From assembly GCA_902785705.1 (NCBI GenBank), contig CACZZN010000001.1, forward strand, positions 62,001 through 126,000: a stretch of DNA of 64,000 nt. The letters are read 5' to 3'. Shown one piece after another: positions 27,933 through 36,451 of the stretch. Source of the stretch: an uncultured Veillonellaceae bacterium. GTDB taxonomy: Bacteria; Bacillota; Negativicutes; Selenomonadales; Selenomonadaceae. The position numbers were made by a program, and so were the translations under genes. The notes beneath the pieces were generated by a model. The model saw only the letters and a program-made list of their open reading frames with translations. It ran no database searches and was not told the origin of the DNA. The stretch's first letter is position 1. Each line of letters begins with the position of its first letter.

Positions 27933-28688
27933 TCACCGCATATGATTGATCTTGCTGGCCAGTACGCCTGCGCCGAATCCGTTGTCAATGTTCACGACCG
28001 ATACCCCGGACGCGCAGCTGTTCAGCATGGACAGGAGCGCGGCCAAGCCATGAAAGGACGCCCCGTAGCCGACACTGGTGGGGACCGCGATCACAGGACG
28101 ATCCGTAAGTCCTCCCACGACGCTTGCCAATGCGCCCTCCATGCCGGCAATCACGATGATCACATTCGCCTTTTGGATCTCCTCCAAATGCGCGAACAAG
28201 CGGTGGATTCCCGCCACGCCGCAATCATAGAAAGTCTTCACATGATTGCCCCAGAGCCATGCCGTGAGCCTTGCCTCCTCCGCCACCGGGATATCGCTCG
28301 TGCCTGCGGTCAGAATGAGCACCGTACGCTTCTCATCCCGCTCGCAGTTCCCCCGCTCCAGATAAATCAACCGCGCTGCCTCATCATATTGCAAGTCAGG
28401 AAGTCCCCTGCGCGCGTATTCATATTTCTCCCGGCTTGCCCGCGTCGCCATGAGGCTGCCCCTGCTGTGCGCATACAGGGATTTCAGGATAGCTGCCACC
28501 TGTTCCTTGGTCTTGCCCTCCGCATAGACAACCTCCGGAAAGCCCTGCCGCATTTCCCGATGATGATCGACCTCCGCAAACCCCATGTCCTCAAAGGACA
28601 GTTTCCGGATTTCCCGCACGACCTGCTGCTCATCCAAGCCGCCCGCTTTATAGCGCGCCAAAAGCTCCTCGATCTTCTGTTCTTCCAC
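27933..28688 (-). CDS. larB: Pyridinium-3,5-biscarboxylic acid mononucleotide synthase LarB
   Basis: LarB carboxylates and hydrolyses nicotinic acid adenine dinucleotide in nickel-pincer cofactor synthesis. The 251-residue protein has the PurE-like C-terminal fold: VLILTAGTSDIPVAEEA, VIVIAGMEGALASVVGG and VPTSVGYGASFHG. I place the start at GTG 28688 with AGAGGG seven bases before; the upstream ATG codons at 28706 and 28763 would give an N-terminus not seen in the family. It sits between aroB and larC on one strand. Confidence 0.9.
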   Translation of the reverse strand: MEEQKIEELLARYKAGGLDEQQVVREIRKLSFEDMGFAEVDHHREMRQGFPEVVYAEGKTKEQVAAILKSLYAHSRGSLMATRASREKYEYARRGLPDLQYDEAARLIYLERGNCERDEKRTVLILTAGTSDIPVAEEARLTAWLWGNHVKTFYDCGVAGIHRLFAHLEEIQKANVIIVIAGMEGALASVVGGLTDRPVIAVPTSVGYGASFHGLAALLSMLNSCASGVSVVNIDNGFGAGVLASKINHMR

Positions 28689-28715
28689 GCACACGCCCTC
28701 TCTCATTTCACACCC

Positions 28716-28741
28716 GCGTTCGGAAAAATTACCAGAATGAG
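28716..28741. repeat. Short intercistronic repeat (GCGTTCGGAAAAATT type), copy 1
   Basis: GCGTTCGGAAAAATTACCA then GAATGAG closely matches 55766-55792 and, in its first half, 51555-51577. All three copies lie in gaps between minus-strand genes of one direction; this one is between aroB and larB. Confidence 0.45.
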
Positions 28742-28750
28742 ACAGAAACA

Positions 28751-29836
28751 TCACACAATGCACTTTTCCATCGCAGCCTTCACCATCTTCTCCGGCACGT
28801 TGTCATCAATCCCCACTTTGCCGACGGCATCCATGAGCACCCAGTTCACTTTCCCATTCACGGTTTTCTTATCGCGGAAAATCGAACGATACATATGCTC
28901 CACCGTACAGCCCTCTGCCTGCGTCGGGAGCTGCAGTCTCTGCATGAGCCGCCGGACGCGCTCCAGGACATCCTCTCCGATGCGCCCGAGCCCTTGGCTG
29001 ATATAGGCCGCGCCCATCATGCCGATGGCCACTGCCTCACCGTGATGATAGCGCACATATCCGGTTTCCTCCTCGATGGCATGCGCCATCGTATGCCCGA
29101 AATTCAAGATGCGCCGAAGTCCGCTTTCCCTTTCGTCCTTGCTCACGACCTCCGCCTTGATCTCACAGGAACGGGCAATGACATGGGGCAGGATCTCCGG
29201 ATCCAATGCCAATATTTCCGAGGGATGCTCTTCCAAAAACGCAAAAAAATCCGCATCGTAAATGATGCCGTATTTCACGATCTCCCCGAGTCCCGTATAG
29301 ATCTCACGCTTTGGCAGCGTCTTCATCCGATCGAGATCTATGAAGACCGCCTTTGGCTGATAAAAAGCGCCGATGAGGTTTTTCCCCAGCGCATGATTGA
29401 CCGCCACCTTGCCGCCGACGCTGGAATCCACCTGCGCCAGAAGGCTTGTCGGAAGCTGGATGAACGGCACGCCCCGCATGTAGGAGGCTGCCACGAACCC
29501 TGCCAGATCTCCCACCACGCCGCCGCCAAGGGCAAAGACAGCGGAATGCCGGTCAAGTCCCTGCTCGATGCAGGCGGTAATGACCTTTTCCATCTCCCGC
29601 AGGCACTTCGATTTCTCGCCCGCCGGAATCAGGCAAAGCTCCGCCTCCAGCCCCGCTTCGGAAAGCAGTGCCTTGGCTTTCTGTCCGTACAGGCCGCCGA
29701 CATTCGTATCCGATACAATCAGCGCCTTGCCGGAAAATCCGGCATGTGCAACAAAGCTGCAAAGTTCACGGTCCAGCCCGAATCCAATGAAAATGTCATA
29801 ACTGTCCCTGCCAAGCTCCACCCTGACCTTACGCAT
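28751..29836 (-). CDS. aroB: 3-dehydroquinate synthase
   Basis: The second shikimate-pathway enzyme, it cyclises DAHP to 3-dehydroquinate using NAD and a metal ion. The 361-residue protein shows FALGGGVVGDLAGFVAASYM, PTSLLAQVDSSVGGKVAVNH, GLGEIVKYGIIYD and LNFGHTMAHAIE, which supplies metal ligands. The start is ATG 29836, overlapping the end of aroK by eight bases, with GAGG upstream. It is part of aroC-aroK-aroB, followed by larB and larC. Confidence 0.96.
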   Translation of the reverse strand: MRKVRVELGRDSYDIFIGFGLDRELCSFVAHAGFSGKALIVSDTNVGGLYGQKAKALLSEAGLEAELCLIPAGEKSKCLREMEKVITACIEQGLDRHSAVFALGGGVVGDLAGFVAASYMRGVPFIQLPTSLLAQVDSSVGGKVAVNHALGKNLIGAFYQPKAVFIDLDRMKTLPKREIYTGLGEIVKYGIIYDADFFAFLEEHPSEILALDPEILPHVIARSCEIKAEVVSKDERESGLRRILNFGHTMAHAIEEETGYVRYHHGEAVAIGMMGAAYISQGLGRIGEDVLERVRRLMQRLQLPTQAEGCTVEHMYRSIFRDKKTVNGKVNWVLMDAVGKVGIDDNVPEKMVKAAMEKCIV

Positions 29837-30362
29837 GCATAGCACCTCGCATCTTCAAATAACGGCAGATATCCTCCACCACCTGAAAGGGTGACCAGTC
29901 GCTTGTATCCACCACATAATCTGCCTTCTCATAAAGCGCGCGCCGTTCCTCCATGAGGTTCTCGATGGCCTGCTTCCTGTCCCCCTGATCCATCCGGTCC
30001 AGAACCGGGCGCTTGCCCTTGCGACGCGTTCTGGAAAGAATGACTTCCGAGCGCGCAACCAAAGAAATCACGATACCATGCCGACGCAGGATTTCCATAT
30101 TCTGAGGATTCTTGACCGTACCGCCGCCCGTGGAGATCACGATACCACGGCGTCCGGCCGCCTCCTTCACAGCTTCCGCTTCTTTCGCGCGGAAAAAATC
30201 CTCTCCATGGGTTTCAAAGATCTCAGGGATCCGCATGCCGCACTCCTGCTCGATTTTCTGATCCAAATCCACAAAGGCACAGCCAAGGCGTGACGCAAGC
30301 GCCCGCCCCGTGCTGGACTTTCCCGTACCCATGAAGCCGATCAATACCACGTTATGTTTCAT
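29829..30362 (-). CDS. aroK: Shikimate kinase
   Basis: It phosphorylates shikimate with ATP. The 177-residue P-loop kinase has VVLIGFMGTGKSSTGRALA, the shikimate-binding VDLDQKIEQECG, and the ISTGGGTVKNPQN region with the Gly-Gly-Gly and substrate arginine context. It starts three bases after the aroC stop and overlaps aroB, so the three genes are coupled. Confidence 0.96.
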   Translation of the reverse strand: MKHNVVLIGFMGTGKSSTGRALASRLGCAFVDLDQKIEQECGMRIPEIFETHGEDFFRAKEAEAVKEAAGRRGIVISTGGGTVKNPQNMEILRRHGIVISLVARSEVILSRTRRKGKRPVLDRMDQGDRKQAIENLMEERRALYEKADYVVDTSDWSPFQVVEDICRYLKMRGAMHA

Positions 30363-30365
30363 ATG

Positions 30366-31529
30366 TCACCAGTCATTCCCGATTCGATCCCGATAGGCAG
30401 CCACCGCGGACAAAACATCCCGCATGGAGTCTCCGCCGAATTTCTCCACCATAGCCTGTGCCATCACGAAGGCCGTCATTGCCTCACCTACCACCGATGC
30501 AGCGGAAACCGCGCAGGTATCGCTGCGCTCCTTGCAGGCCAGCACCTCCTGTTTGCTTTCCACATCAATGGAATGCAGCGGCTGCATCAGCGTCGGGATG
30601 GGCTTCATGGCCGCACGGATTAGAATTTCCTCCCCATTGGACATGCCGCCTTCAAGCCCTCCTGCGCGATTGGTCTTCCGATAGACCCTGCCCTCTCCGT
30701 CCAGGTACATCTCATCATGGATCTGGCTGCCCGGAAGCTCCGCGCATCGGAACCCCGCACCGATCTCCACGCCTTTGATGGCCTGGATGGACATCATAGC
30801 CCCCGCAAGCCTCGCATCCAAGCGGCGATCCCACTGGATATGGGAGCCGAGCCCCACAGGGACATTTCGCACCATGACCTCAAACACGCCGCCCAGCGTG
30901 TCTCCCTTTTCCTTTGCCTCACGGATGCGCTTCTTCATCTCTTCCTCTGCCGTGGCATCATAGCAGTTCAGCTCCGAGCCGTTTTCTGCCGTTCCGATGG
31001 CGGAGCGATCCAGCTTCGTTTCATCCACAGCAGCGCCGCCAATCGCCGTCACCTGAGAAACGACCTCCACGCCGCATGCCCGCAGAAACTCCTTGCAGAC
31101 CGCTCCCACAGCCACGCGCATGGTCGTTTCCCGGGCACTGGAACGCTCCAAGATATCCCGCACGTCCTGCCTCGCATATTTCTGCAGCCCTGCCAGATCC
31201 GCGTGTCCCGGACGCGCCGCAGTGACCTTTGCCCCCGAAGGCTCGCCGAAGACCGCCATGCGATCCGTCCAGTTTTCCCAGTCGCGATTCCTCACAGAAA
31301 GGGTGATGGGTCCTCCCAGCGTCTCACCAAAACGGACACCTGACAGGATTTCCGCCTGATCCCTCTCGATTCTCATGCGCCCGCCGCGCCCGTATCCCTG
31401 CTGACGGCGTGCCAGATCCCTGTCAATGGCATCCCTGCGAAGCCGAAGCCCGGCAGGAATACCTTCCAATATGGCGGTCAAACAGGGGCCGTGTGATTCC
31501 CCTGCTGTCAAAAAACGCAATTCGCTCAT
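30366..31529 (-). CDS. aroC: Chorismate synthase
   Basis: It uses reduced FMN to convert EPSP to chorismate, the branch point to aromatic amino acids and folate. The 387-residue protein has the three signatures: GESHGPCLTAILEGIP, ASARETTMRVAVGAV-like SSARETTMRVAVG, and the late RSDTCAVSAASVVGEAMTAF. The start is ATG 31529 with AAAAGAGGTGCATCT upstream; the extension to 31601 is not part of the family. It is the first aro gene after the pilus cluster and has a candidate promoter of its own. Confidence 0.96.
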   Translation of the reverse strand: MSELRFLTAGESHGPCLTAILEGIPAGLRLRRDAIDRDLARRQQGYGRGGRMRIERDQAEILSGVRFGETLGGPITLSVRNRDWENWTDRMAVFGEPSGAKVTAARPGHADLAGLQKYARQDVRDILERSSARETTMRVAVGAVCKEFLRACGVEVVSQVTAIGGAAVDETKLDRSAIGTAENGSELNCYDATAEEEMKKRIREAKEKGDTLGGVFEVMVRNVPVGLGSHIQWDRRLDARLAGAMMSIQAIKGVEIGAGFRCAELPGSQIHDEMYLDGEGRVYRKTNRAGGLEGGMSNGEEILIRAAMKPIPTLMQPLHSIDVESKQEVLACKERSDTCAVSAASVVGEAMTAFVMAQAMVEKFGGDSMRDVLSAVAAYRDRIGNDW

Positions 31530-31619
31530 AGATGCACCTCTTTTCCCGGAAAGCCTTGCAAACCATGCCCCGCTCCCCTGCGTGAAGCATGCCGGACGCA
31601 CGCTTCCACGGATGTATCT

Positions 31620-31648
31620 AGTTTATGCTATCCCCCATAAGAAATCAA
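31620..31648 (-). promoter_or_regulatory. Candidate promoter of aroC-aroK-aroB
   Basis: On the minus strand TTGATT (31643-31648), 17 bp, TAAACT (31620-31625). It overlaps the stop of the pilO-like gene and lies about 90 bp before aroC. Confidence 0.4.
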
Positions 31649-32196
31649 GTCCTATCTTCTTTTTCCGTGATTGCGTAAATATGCAGTGTCAGTTCACAGG
31701 AGAGTGCATCCTCCTTCTTTCTGACCTCCATATCCTGCAAAGCCATAAAGCGTTCCGCTGCGTTCAGCTGCTCCAAAAAGTCAATGAGCTGGAAGTAATT
31801 GCATGTCAGCTTCAAATGGATGGGGAGATATTCCAGTTCCTTCTCCTGTCGGATTTCCGCAGGAACGATTTCCTGCAGCAGGATATTGTGATCCAGCGCA
31901 CATTGCTGCAGCATGCCAAGAAAACGTCCCTGCTCCAGGGAATCCGGCAGCGCATGGTCCGCCCGTTCCCTTTGTTTTCCCAAGTCTTCCATGTATTTTG
32001 GGAAATCGGGATGTCCATTCATAAAGTTCACGATCTCCGCAGACTGCATGGCATGCATCTCCGTTTCCGTGCGCAATTCCTCGCTCCGCTCGCAAAGGGA
32101 AAGATGTATCGTATGCCAAAAAAGTCCCACGGCCATTACGCATCCGGCAGCGAGCAGCAGAAATTCCCCCCTGTGGGACAAACGAAAATGACGCAT
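31645..32196 (-). CDS. PilO/GspM-like pilus assembly protein
   Basis: The 183-residue bitopic protein has a short cytoplasmic start (MRHFRLSHRGEF), one membrane helix (LLLAAGCVMAVGLFWHTI), a charged coiled-coil stretch, and a periplasmic ferredoxin-like domain with LKLTCNYFQLIDFLEQLN, the PilO core motif. PilO pairs with PilN to form the inner-membrane alignment ring of type IV pili. It is the last gene of the cluster and follows the PilM-PilN fusion by 16 bp, as expected for its partner. Start ATG 32196, CAGGAG upstream. Confidence 0.82.
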   Translation of the reverse strand: MRHFRLSHRGEFLLLAAGCVMAVGLFWHTIHLSLCERSEELRTETEMHAMQSAEIVNFMNGHPDFPKYMEDLGKQRERADHALPDSLEQGRFLGMLQQCALDHNILLQEIVPAEIRQEKELEYLPIHLKLTCNYFQLIDFLEQLNAAERFMALQDMEVRKKEDALSCELTLHIYAITEKEDRT

Positions 32197-32212
32197 GAAA
32201 AACACTCCTGAC

Positions 32213-33424
32213 TCAATGGTAGCGAAGCTGCAAAGAAAAATCGATTCTGCCGTCATTTTTTCCCTTTTCGGATTCTGCCTTTTTCAACAAGGGGCCATCC
32301 GGAAAGAAATCCCGATCCTCTTCAAATTGTTTCAAATAAGCGGACAACGCATCATAGTCCAAGGCTTCTCCCTCGATTGCCAGCAGATTCTGCCCGGAGA
32401 TCCGTGCTTCCTTCAGCCAGACCCCCTCCTTCGTGAGACTTCCCAAATGCACCAGAATACCGCTTCCCGGAATGGAATGCTCCGAAAGTCTTGCGAGAAT
32501 CCCCTGCTTCCGTTCTATGAACTTCTTATTTTGTTCCGCAGCTTCCTTTTTCTTCGCATCCGGCTGGAGCATGGCAAACTGGTTCCGCTGTTCCTCCAGC
32601 CTTCCCTGCTCTCTGTTGAGCTCCGCCAAATCCCACACCAGACAGCTTGCCATGGCAAAGACTGCCACGATGGCAGCGGTGAGCTCCACAGCGTGCCAGT
32701 TCCACAGATCCGCGCTTTCCCTGCCCTTCAGAAAATTCGGGTACGCCATATCCGGGAAGCACAGACCGCATGCGGCATAGAGCGCCTGCCACCCGCCATC
32801 TGCAAAGAAATCCGGATCAACGCCATCCGCAACATGAAAATGCTTTCCCCCAAGCATCACTTCATGTTCTCCGTAAATGCCTCTTTCCGGGCCGTGCACC
32901 GGCATCATCGTCAATGCGTTGAGTTTCAAGTCATTCTGCCGCCATGCTCTGCCCCATCTTTCCGCGGTCTCCACTCGGACGGCCATGATTTCGGCGCCGC
33001 CTTCCGGCTCCATGCGATAATCCGAAAGGAACTCCTGCCCCGCCAGTTCCTCCCTGCCTGCCAATTCCCAGTGCACCATGGCATCCAGCTCCTTTTGGGG
33101 CATGTCAGGCACCTCAATCCGATCCGAAAGGACATCCGCCGCAGGAAGACAGGCGGAGAAGGCAGGCACGCCCTCTCCCCCTTCCTTCTTCCATGCCAGC
33201 ATCGCCCTTTCCGCAAGTTCTTCCTCGATGGAAATCCCCTTCTCATAGCCGATGGGAAAAAGCAGGCAATTCCCGAGCTCCCATTCAGTTTCATTTCTCA
33301 CAAGCTGCACCAGATATCCAATCTGCGCCGCATAGAACACGCCCACAGCGCTGTTCATCTGCTTCCTGAATATCTTTCCGAGCTTCTCTGCCGCCTTTCT
33401 ATGGAAGTCTTCCCGACCAAACAT
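32213..33424 (-). CDS. PilM-PilN fusion (GspL-like) pilus assembly protein
   Basis: The 403 residues appear to join two usually separate proteins. Residues 1 to about 235 resemble a divergent actin-like PilM/MshI domain (FSACLPAADVLSDRIEVPDM, then DAMVHWELAG). A single membrane helix (LTAAIVAVFAMASCLVWDL) is followed by a coiled coil and a PilN-type domain (VWLKEARISGQNLLAIEGEA, then ALSAYLKQFEE). This order is that of GspL in type II secretion. It overlaps the preceding pseudopilin gene by 26 bp. A clear actin-like phosphate loop is not visible, so ATP binding is uncertain. Confidence 0.75.
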   Translation of the reverse strand: MFGREDFHRKAAEKLGKIFRKQMNSAVGVFYAAQIGYLVQLVRNETEWELGNCLLFPIGYEKGISIEEELAERAMLAWKKEGGEGVPAFSACLPAADVLSDRIEVPDMPQKELDAMVHWELAGREELAGQEFLSDYRMEPEGGAEIMAVRVETAERWGRAWRQNDLKLNALTMMPVHGPERGIYGEHEVMLGGKHFHVADGVDPDFFADGGWQALYAACGLCFPDMAYPNFLKGRESADLWNWHAVELTAAIVAVFAMASCLVWDLAELNREQGRLEEQRNQFAMLQPDAKKKEAAEQNKKFIERKQGILARLSEHSIPGSGILVHLGSLTKEGVWLKEARISGQNLLAIEGEALDYDALSAYLKQFEEDRDFFPDGPLLKKAESEKGKNDGRIDFSLQLRYH

Positions 33425-33836
33425 AGCGATCCCCGTCCTCCGTCGTTTTCTTCGTCAAATATCCGCGCACCCTCATGTAAAGGACACGCCCTGATTTTTT
33501 ATGCTGCTTCTCTGCCCGGACGAGCAGGAAAATCCTCTCCCCCGCCTTGCGGACATAAGATGCCGTCTGCACTCCCTGGAATTCCGGGCTATCCAGCTGC
33601 TTTGCTTCGCCATCCTCCAGTGCCCGGCAGAATTCCACATCCTTTTCCATCTGCACAGAAAGCTGTTCCAATCGGTTTTCCGCAATCTGCTGCAGCATCT
33701 TCTCATTCTGGAACATTCCCGCCTTTTCCACGCTCGACCTCACGGTATACAGCAGGGTCATGCCAAAGATCAGGAGCGTTCCCAGCGCACAAAGCCCCAT
33801 AAAGGACACCATGCCCCGTTCATCCATCCTCGTCAT
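33399..33836 (-). CDS. Minor pilus protein (PilX-like position)
   Basis: The product of about 145 residues has MTRMDERGMVSFMGLCALGT, a leader resembling a degenerate type III signal peptide (G|MVSF), one long hydrophobic helix (LGTLLIFGMTLLYTV) and a periplasmic alpha/beta domain. It lacks the usual Glu at position 5 of the mature protein. Its place after PilV- and PilW-like genes suggests PilX/GspK-type, tip-forming function. The start is chosen at ATG 33836; MDERG at 33827 is possible. It overlaps both neighbours. Confidence 0.65.
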   Translation of the reverse strand: MTRMDERGMVSFMGLCALGTLLIFGMTLLYTVRSSVEKAGMFQNEKMLQQIAENRLEQLSVQMEKDVEFCRALEDGEAKQLDSPEFQGVQTASYVRKAGERIFLLVRAEKQHKKSGRVLYMRVRGYLTKKTTEDGDRYVWSGRLP

Positions 33837-34389
33837 TCGCCATCTCTGCCTTTTTCTTCCTTGCCATTTCTGGGAGAAAGACATCCGCATACAAATCGAA
33901 ATAATGCCACGTGATCTTGCTGTATCCCTTCAGCTCGATGCGCAGCATACAGTTGGGCTTCAATTTGCCGCGAAAGCATCGGACTCCCGTGTGTCCCCAC
34001 ATGCTGTCGCCGGTCAAGGGAAGATGGTATCCCATTTCGTAAATTTTGGTAGCATCCGCGCTATCGGGCATTCTTGCCTCATAGGGATACTGCTGCTGCA
34101 TATCCTCCGGGCCGTATACTGCCGGAAAGATGCGAACATTCCCTTGATTCCACTCCTCACCGGAAAGCTCCACCCGGTAGGCTGTCTGGAGATGCCCGGT
34201 GACTCGTTCCATTACCGTGCGCATCTCCTCCTGAAGCGCCCAGTCTGCCATTTCATACAGGTACATCTTTGCGCCCCAAACCAGGGCGCAAGCCATGCTG
34301 CCGAGCAAAAGCACCAAAATCGGCAAAGAAACAAACACCTGCAGCAAGGCATAGCCACGTTCATCCAGTTTCCCGCTTCTTCTTTTCAT
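33820..34389 (-). CDS. Minor pseudopilin, PilW-like
   Basis: The 189-residue protein begins MKRRSGKLDERG and then has YALLQVFVSLPILVLLL, a prepilin-like cleavage site followed by a hydrophobic helix but with Gln in place of the conserved Glu. The remainder is a soluble domain with cysteines in RCFRGK and NCMLRIELKG. Gene order and size fit PilW/GspJ. It overlaps the upstream PilV-like gene by 29 bp and the downstream gene by 17 bp, so the cluster is tightly packed. Confidence 0.65.
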   Translation of the reverse strand: MKRRSGKLDERGYALLQVFVSLPILVLLLGSMACALVWGAKMYLYEMADWALQEEMRTVMERVTGHLQTAYRVELSGEEWNQGNVRIFPAVYGPEDMQQQYPYEARMPDSADATKIYEMGYHLPLTGDSMWGHTGVRCFRGKLKPNCMLRIELKGYSKITWHYFDLYADVFLPEMARKKKAEMANDEDG

Positions 34390-34780
34390 GCCGCATCAAC
34401 CGTTCCATTCTGATCGATTCCGACCTGCTTCCAAACGTCCATGTCACAACAACGCTCGCATGCCACATGGCCGCCCCGTCCTCCTCGACATCAGCCCGCA
34501 CCTCGTAGCTTCCTCCGTGCTGCGCCAGATCCTCCGGCAGCCCCAGCCAATCATAGCTGCCCGCATGCAAATTCCCTTCAAATTCAGTTGCCTCCAGATA
34601 ATCCAGTTCCGACTCCGCAAGGTAGATTGCTGTTGTCTGCAGCGCGTTTTCCTGCCGCAGCTGGGCGGATGTCCGATACATGTGCATGCAGCCCGCCATT
34701 GCCGCCAAAATACAGGCAAGCATGAGCGCATCCACCCAGAGGATCCCGCGCTCTTCCCGAAAGAATCCGCGCCCAATCAT
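34361..34780 (-). CDS. Minor pseudopilin, PilV-like
   Basis: It is 139 residues with EERGILWVDALMLACILAAM near the N-terminus: a Gly followed by a hydrophobic helix, as in class III signal peptides, with Asp rather than Glu at the fifth position. The sequence TAIYLAESELDYLEA is typical of PilV/GspI proteins just after the helix. It overlaps the preceding gene by ATGA. The exact role is inferred from order and length. Confidence 0.68.
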   Translation of the reverse strand: MIGRGFFREERGILWVDALMLACILAAMAGCMHMYRTSAQLRQENALQTTAIYLAESELDYLEATEFEGNLHAGSYDWLGLPEDLAQHGGSYEVRADVEEDGAAMWHASVVVTWTFGSRSESIRMERLMRHEKKKRETG

Positions 34781-35268
34781 GAGCTTCGATCGACACGGAT
34801 ACGCCCGATGGCATCAATGACAATCTTACGCCGCATCTGATTCATTCCTTTCCATGTCAAGTAAAACGTCCCCATCGTCCGGTCGAGGAGATATCCATCC
34901 TGCATAAATCGAAGCCGATACAGCGTGGAGCTGTATGCCGTGATGCCCTTTCTGAAATAATGCCTCTCGCCCGGTTCCTTTGGAAAATACCGGATTTCAT
35001 AGTACGTTTCCTGAACCCGGATCTCCGGCGGGCTGTCCAGCGTATCCTCAAGCGGCATCCCATCGTTGTAGTAAACAGCGGTCCTCGTCATCTCCTGTAT
35101 CCATCGGATATCAGCCGCCAGACGCTGTACTTCGTAATCCAGCATGGCGTTTCTCCAGAATATCATGAATTTCGGCATCGCTGCCGCCGACAGCAGGAAC
35201 AGCAAGAAAAATGCAATGCAGCACCGAAAGAGCAGCACGCCCTTCTGGTCCAGCCTTGCGTTTCTCAT
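34777..35268 (-). CDS. Pseudopilin, GspH/FimT-like
   Basis: It is 163 residues starting MRNARLDQKG at ATG 35268, which overlaps the prepilin peptidase stop. VLLFRCCIAFFLLFLLSAAA is the prepilin-like helix and EVQRLAADIRWIQEMTRTAV is typical of GspH/FimT after the helix. The mature N-terminus lacks Glu5. A longer in-frame reading to 35592 lies wholly inside the peptidase gene and is rejected. Confidence 0.7.
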   Translation of the reverse strand: MRNARLDQKGVLLFRCCIAFFLLFLLSAAAMPKFMIFWRNAMLDYEVQRLAADIRWIQEMTRTAVYYNDGMPLEDTLDSPPEIRVQETYYEIRYFPKEPGERHYFRKGITAYSSTLYRLRFMQDGYLLDRTMGTFYLTWKGMNQMRRKIVIDAIGRIRVDRSS

Positions 35269-35837
35269 ATCATTTTCAGATACCATGTCATGATCCGCTC
35301 CCCATACAGCATGGCAAAAAAAGCGCCCACGGACAGGAATGGGCCAAAAGGCAGTTCCATCCGTGCATGCCGTCGATAGAAAAACACACCTATCCCAAAC
35401 AGACTGCCCAGAAAAAAGGCAAGCATCAAGGCCATCAGCCCCGCCTCCCATCCCAGCCAGAGCCCAAGCACCCAACCAAACTTCACATCGCCGCCCCCCA
35501 GGCCCCCATGGCTCACCCAGCGAATCAACAGCAGCAGTCCTCCCAGAAGGAAAGCCGCCGCCAGCCCCTCCGCCATGCGCCACCATCCGCAAGACAGATC
35601 GAGCAACAAGCCACTGATGCCCATAGGAAACAGAAATCGGTCAAAAATCATGCCATATCGAATATCCAAGGCACTCAGGAAGAGCAGGAAGCCGGAAAAG
35701 AGCATCGCAGAAAAGAATTCCGGCCCCAGTCCAAAGCTTCCGTGCAGGAGCGGAAGAATGACCGGAAATCCGGCAGCTGCAATCTTCCACTCCCTTGCCA
35801 GCAGGTTCCATCGGAACCCTTCCTTCCACTCTTCCAT
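35265..35837 (-). CDS. Prepilin leader peptidase, short A24 form
   Basis: This aspartic membrane protease cuts the leader from prepilins. The 190-residue protein has several membrane helices and both catalytic aspartates: one in LSALDIRYGMIFD and the other in the GxGD motif LGGGDVKFG. It lacks the N-terminal zinc/methyltransferase domain of PilD, resembling the short type. The start is ATG 35837, eight bases after the pilin stop. It presumably processes the pilins encoded around it and ComG-type pilins if present. Confidence 0.85.
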   Translation of the reverse strand: MEEWKEGFRWNLLAREWKIAAAGFPVILPLLHGSFGLGPEFFSAMLFSGFLLFLSALDIRYGMIFDRFLFPMGISGLLLDLSCGWWRMAEGLAAAFLLGGLLLLIRWVSHGGLGGGDVKFGWVLGLWLGWEAGLMALMLAFFLGSLFGIGVFFYRRHARMELPFGPFLSVGAFFAMLYGERIMTWYLKMI

Positions 35838-35844
35838 CACAGTC

Positions 35845-36240
35845 CTACTTTCCGAACTCTCCGGCGGTGTGCTCCTCGCACACCGCGCGGGTCTGCTGAT
35901 TGGGAAAAGTGCCGATGATTTTAATCGAATAGGAAGTGTCATCCACGACAACCGTTTCCCCATCCTTCAGCTGACAAGTTCCCTTGGGAGGTTTCAGCTT
36001 GCCCAGATCCATGACGTATGCGCTCAAATCGTCGATTTCCTTTGGCTCCTCGCCTTTCTCGATCTCGTACATCGCGATCGCTGCATCGAGCGCCGCCAAA
36101 TCCGACTGCACCTTGGCCGTATTCGCCAGACTTGTCGCATTGGCAAATCTCGGCACGGCAAAGGATGCGATGATCCCTAAGAGTGTAACCGTGATCAGCA
36201 CTTCCAGCATCGTAAACCCGCGTTCACCCAAGCCTCTCAT
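35845..36240 (-). CDS. Type IV pilin / prepilin
   Basis: The 131-residue precursor has the leader MRGLGERG followed by FTMLEVLITVTLLGIIASFA, a perfect class III prepilin signal with cleavage after Gly and Glu at position 5. The mature domain is small, with a helical start (LAALDAAIAMYEIEKGEEP) and two cysteines (TCQLKD and AVCEEH) that could form the C-terminal disulfide. It is the first gene of the cluster and is likely the major subunit. The start is ATG 36240 with GAGGAGG six bases upstream. Confidence 0.88.
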   Translation of the reverse strand: MRGLGERGFTMLEVLITVTLLGIIASFAVPRFANATSLANTAKVQSDLAALDAAIAMYEIEKGEEPKEIDDLSAYVMDLGKLKPPKGTCQLKDGETVVVDDTSYSIKIIGTFPNQQTRAVCEEHTAGEFGK

Positions 36241-36451
36241 TTTCATCCTCCTCGTCCATGGAATCACGTTCTTTTATCCCGCATCATATTTTCTCTTTGC
36301 ACCTCCCCGCTGCCCAGAATTGAGATTCATGCCTCCTTTCAATTTTATTGTGGACATTTGTCCTCTATCAATATACCATTCATCAGATAATAAAACAAGC
36401 AAAACTTCATAATTTGTATTTATACCAAAGACACCATCCACAAAATCGGCA
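36241..36451. other. AT-rich leader of the pilus cluster
   Basis: This gap is markedly richer in A and T than the coding DNA around it. It holds the promoter at 36370-36398 and a leader of about 125 nt. A 64-codon minus-strand ORF (36274-36468) runs through the promoter and terminator and is not credible as a gene. I see no other feature. Confidence 0.5.
36370..36398 (-). promoter_or_regulatory. Promoter of the pilus cluster
   Basis: On the minus strand TTGTTT (36393-36398), 17 bp, TATATT (36370-36375), with TGG directly before the -10. It lies between the ribF terminator and the first pilin gene. Confidence 0.6.
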
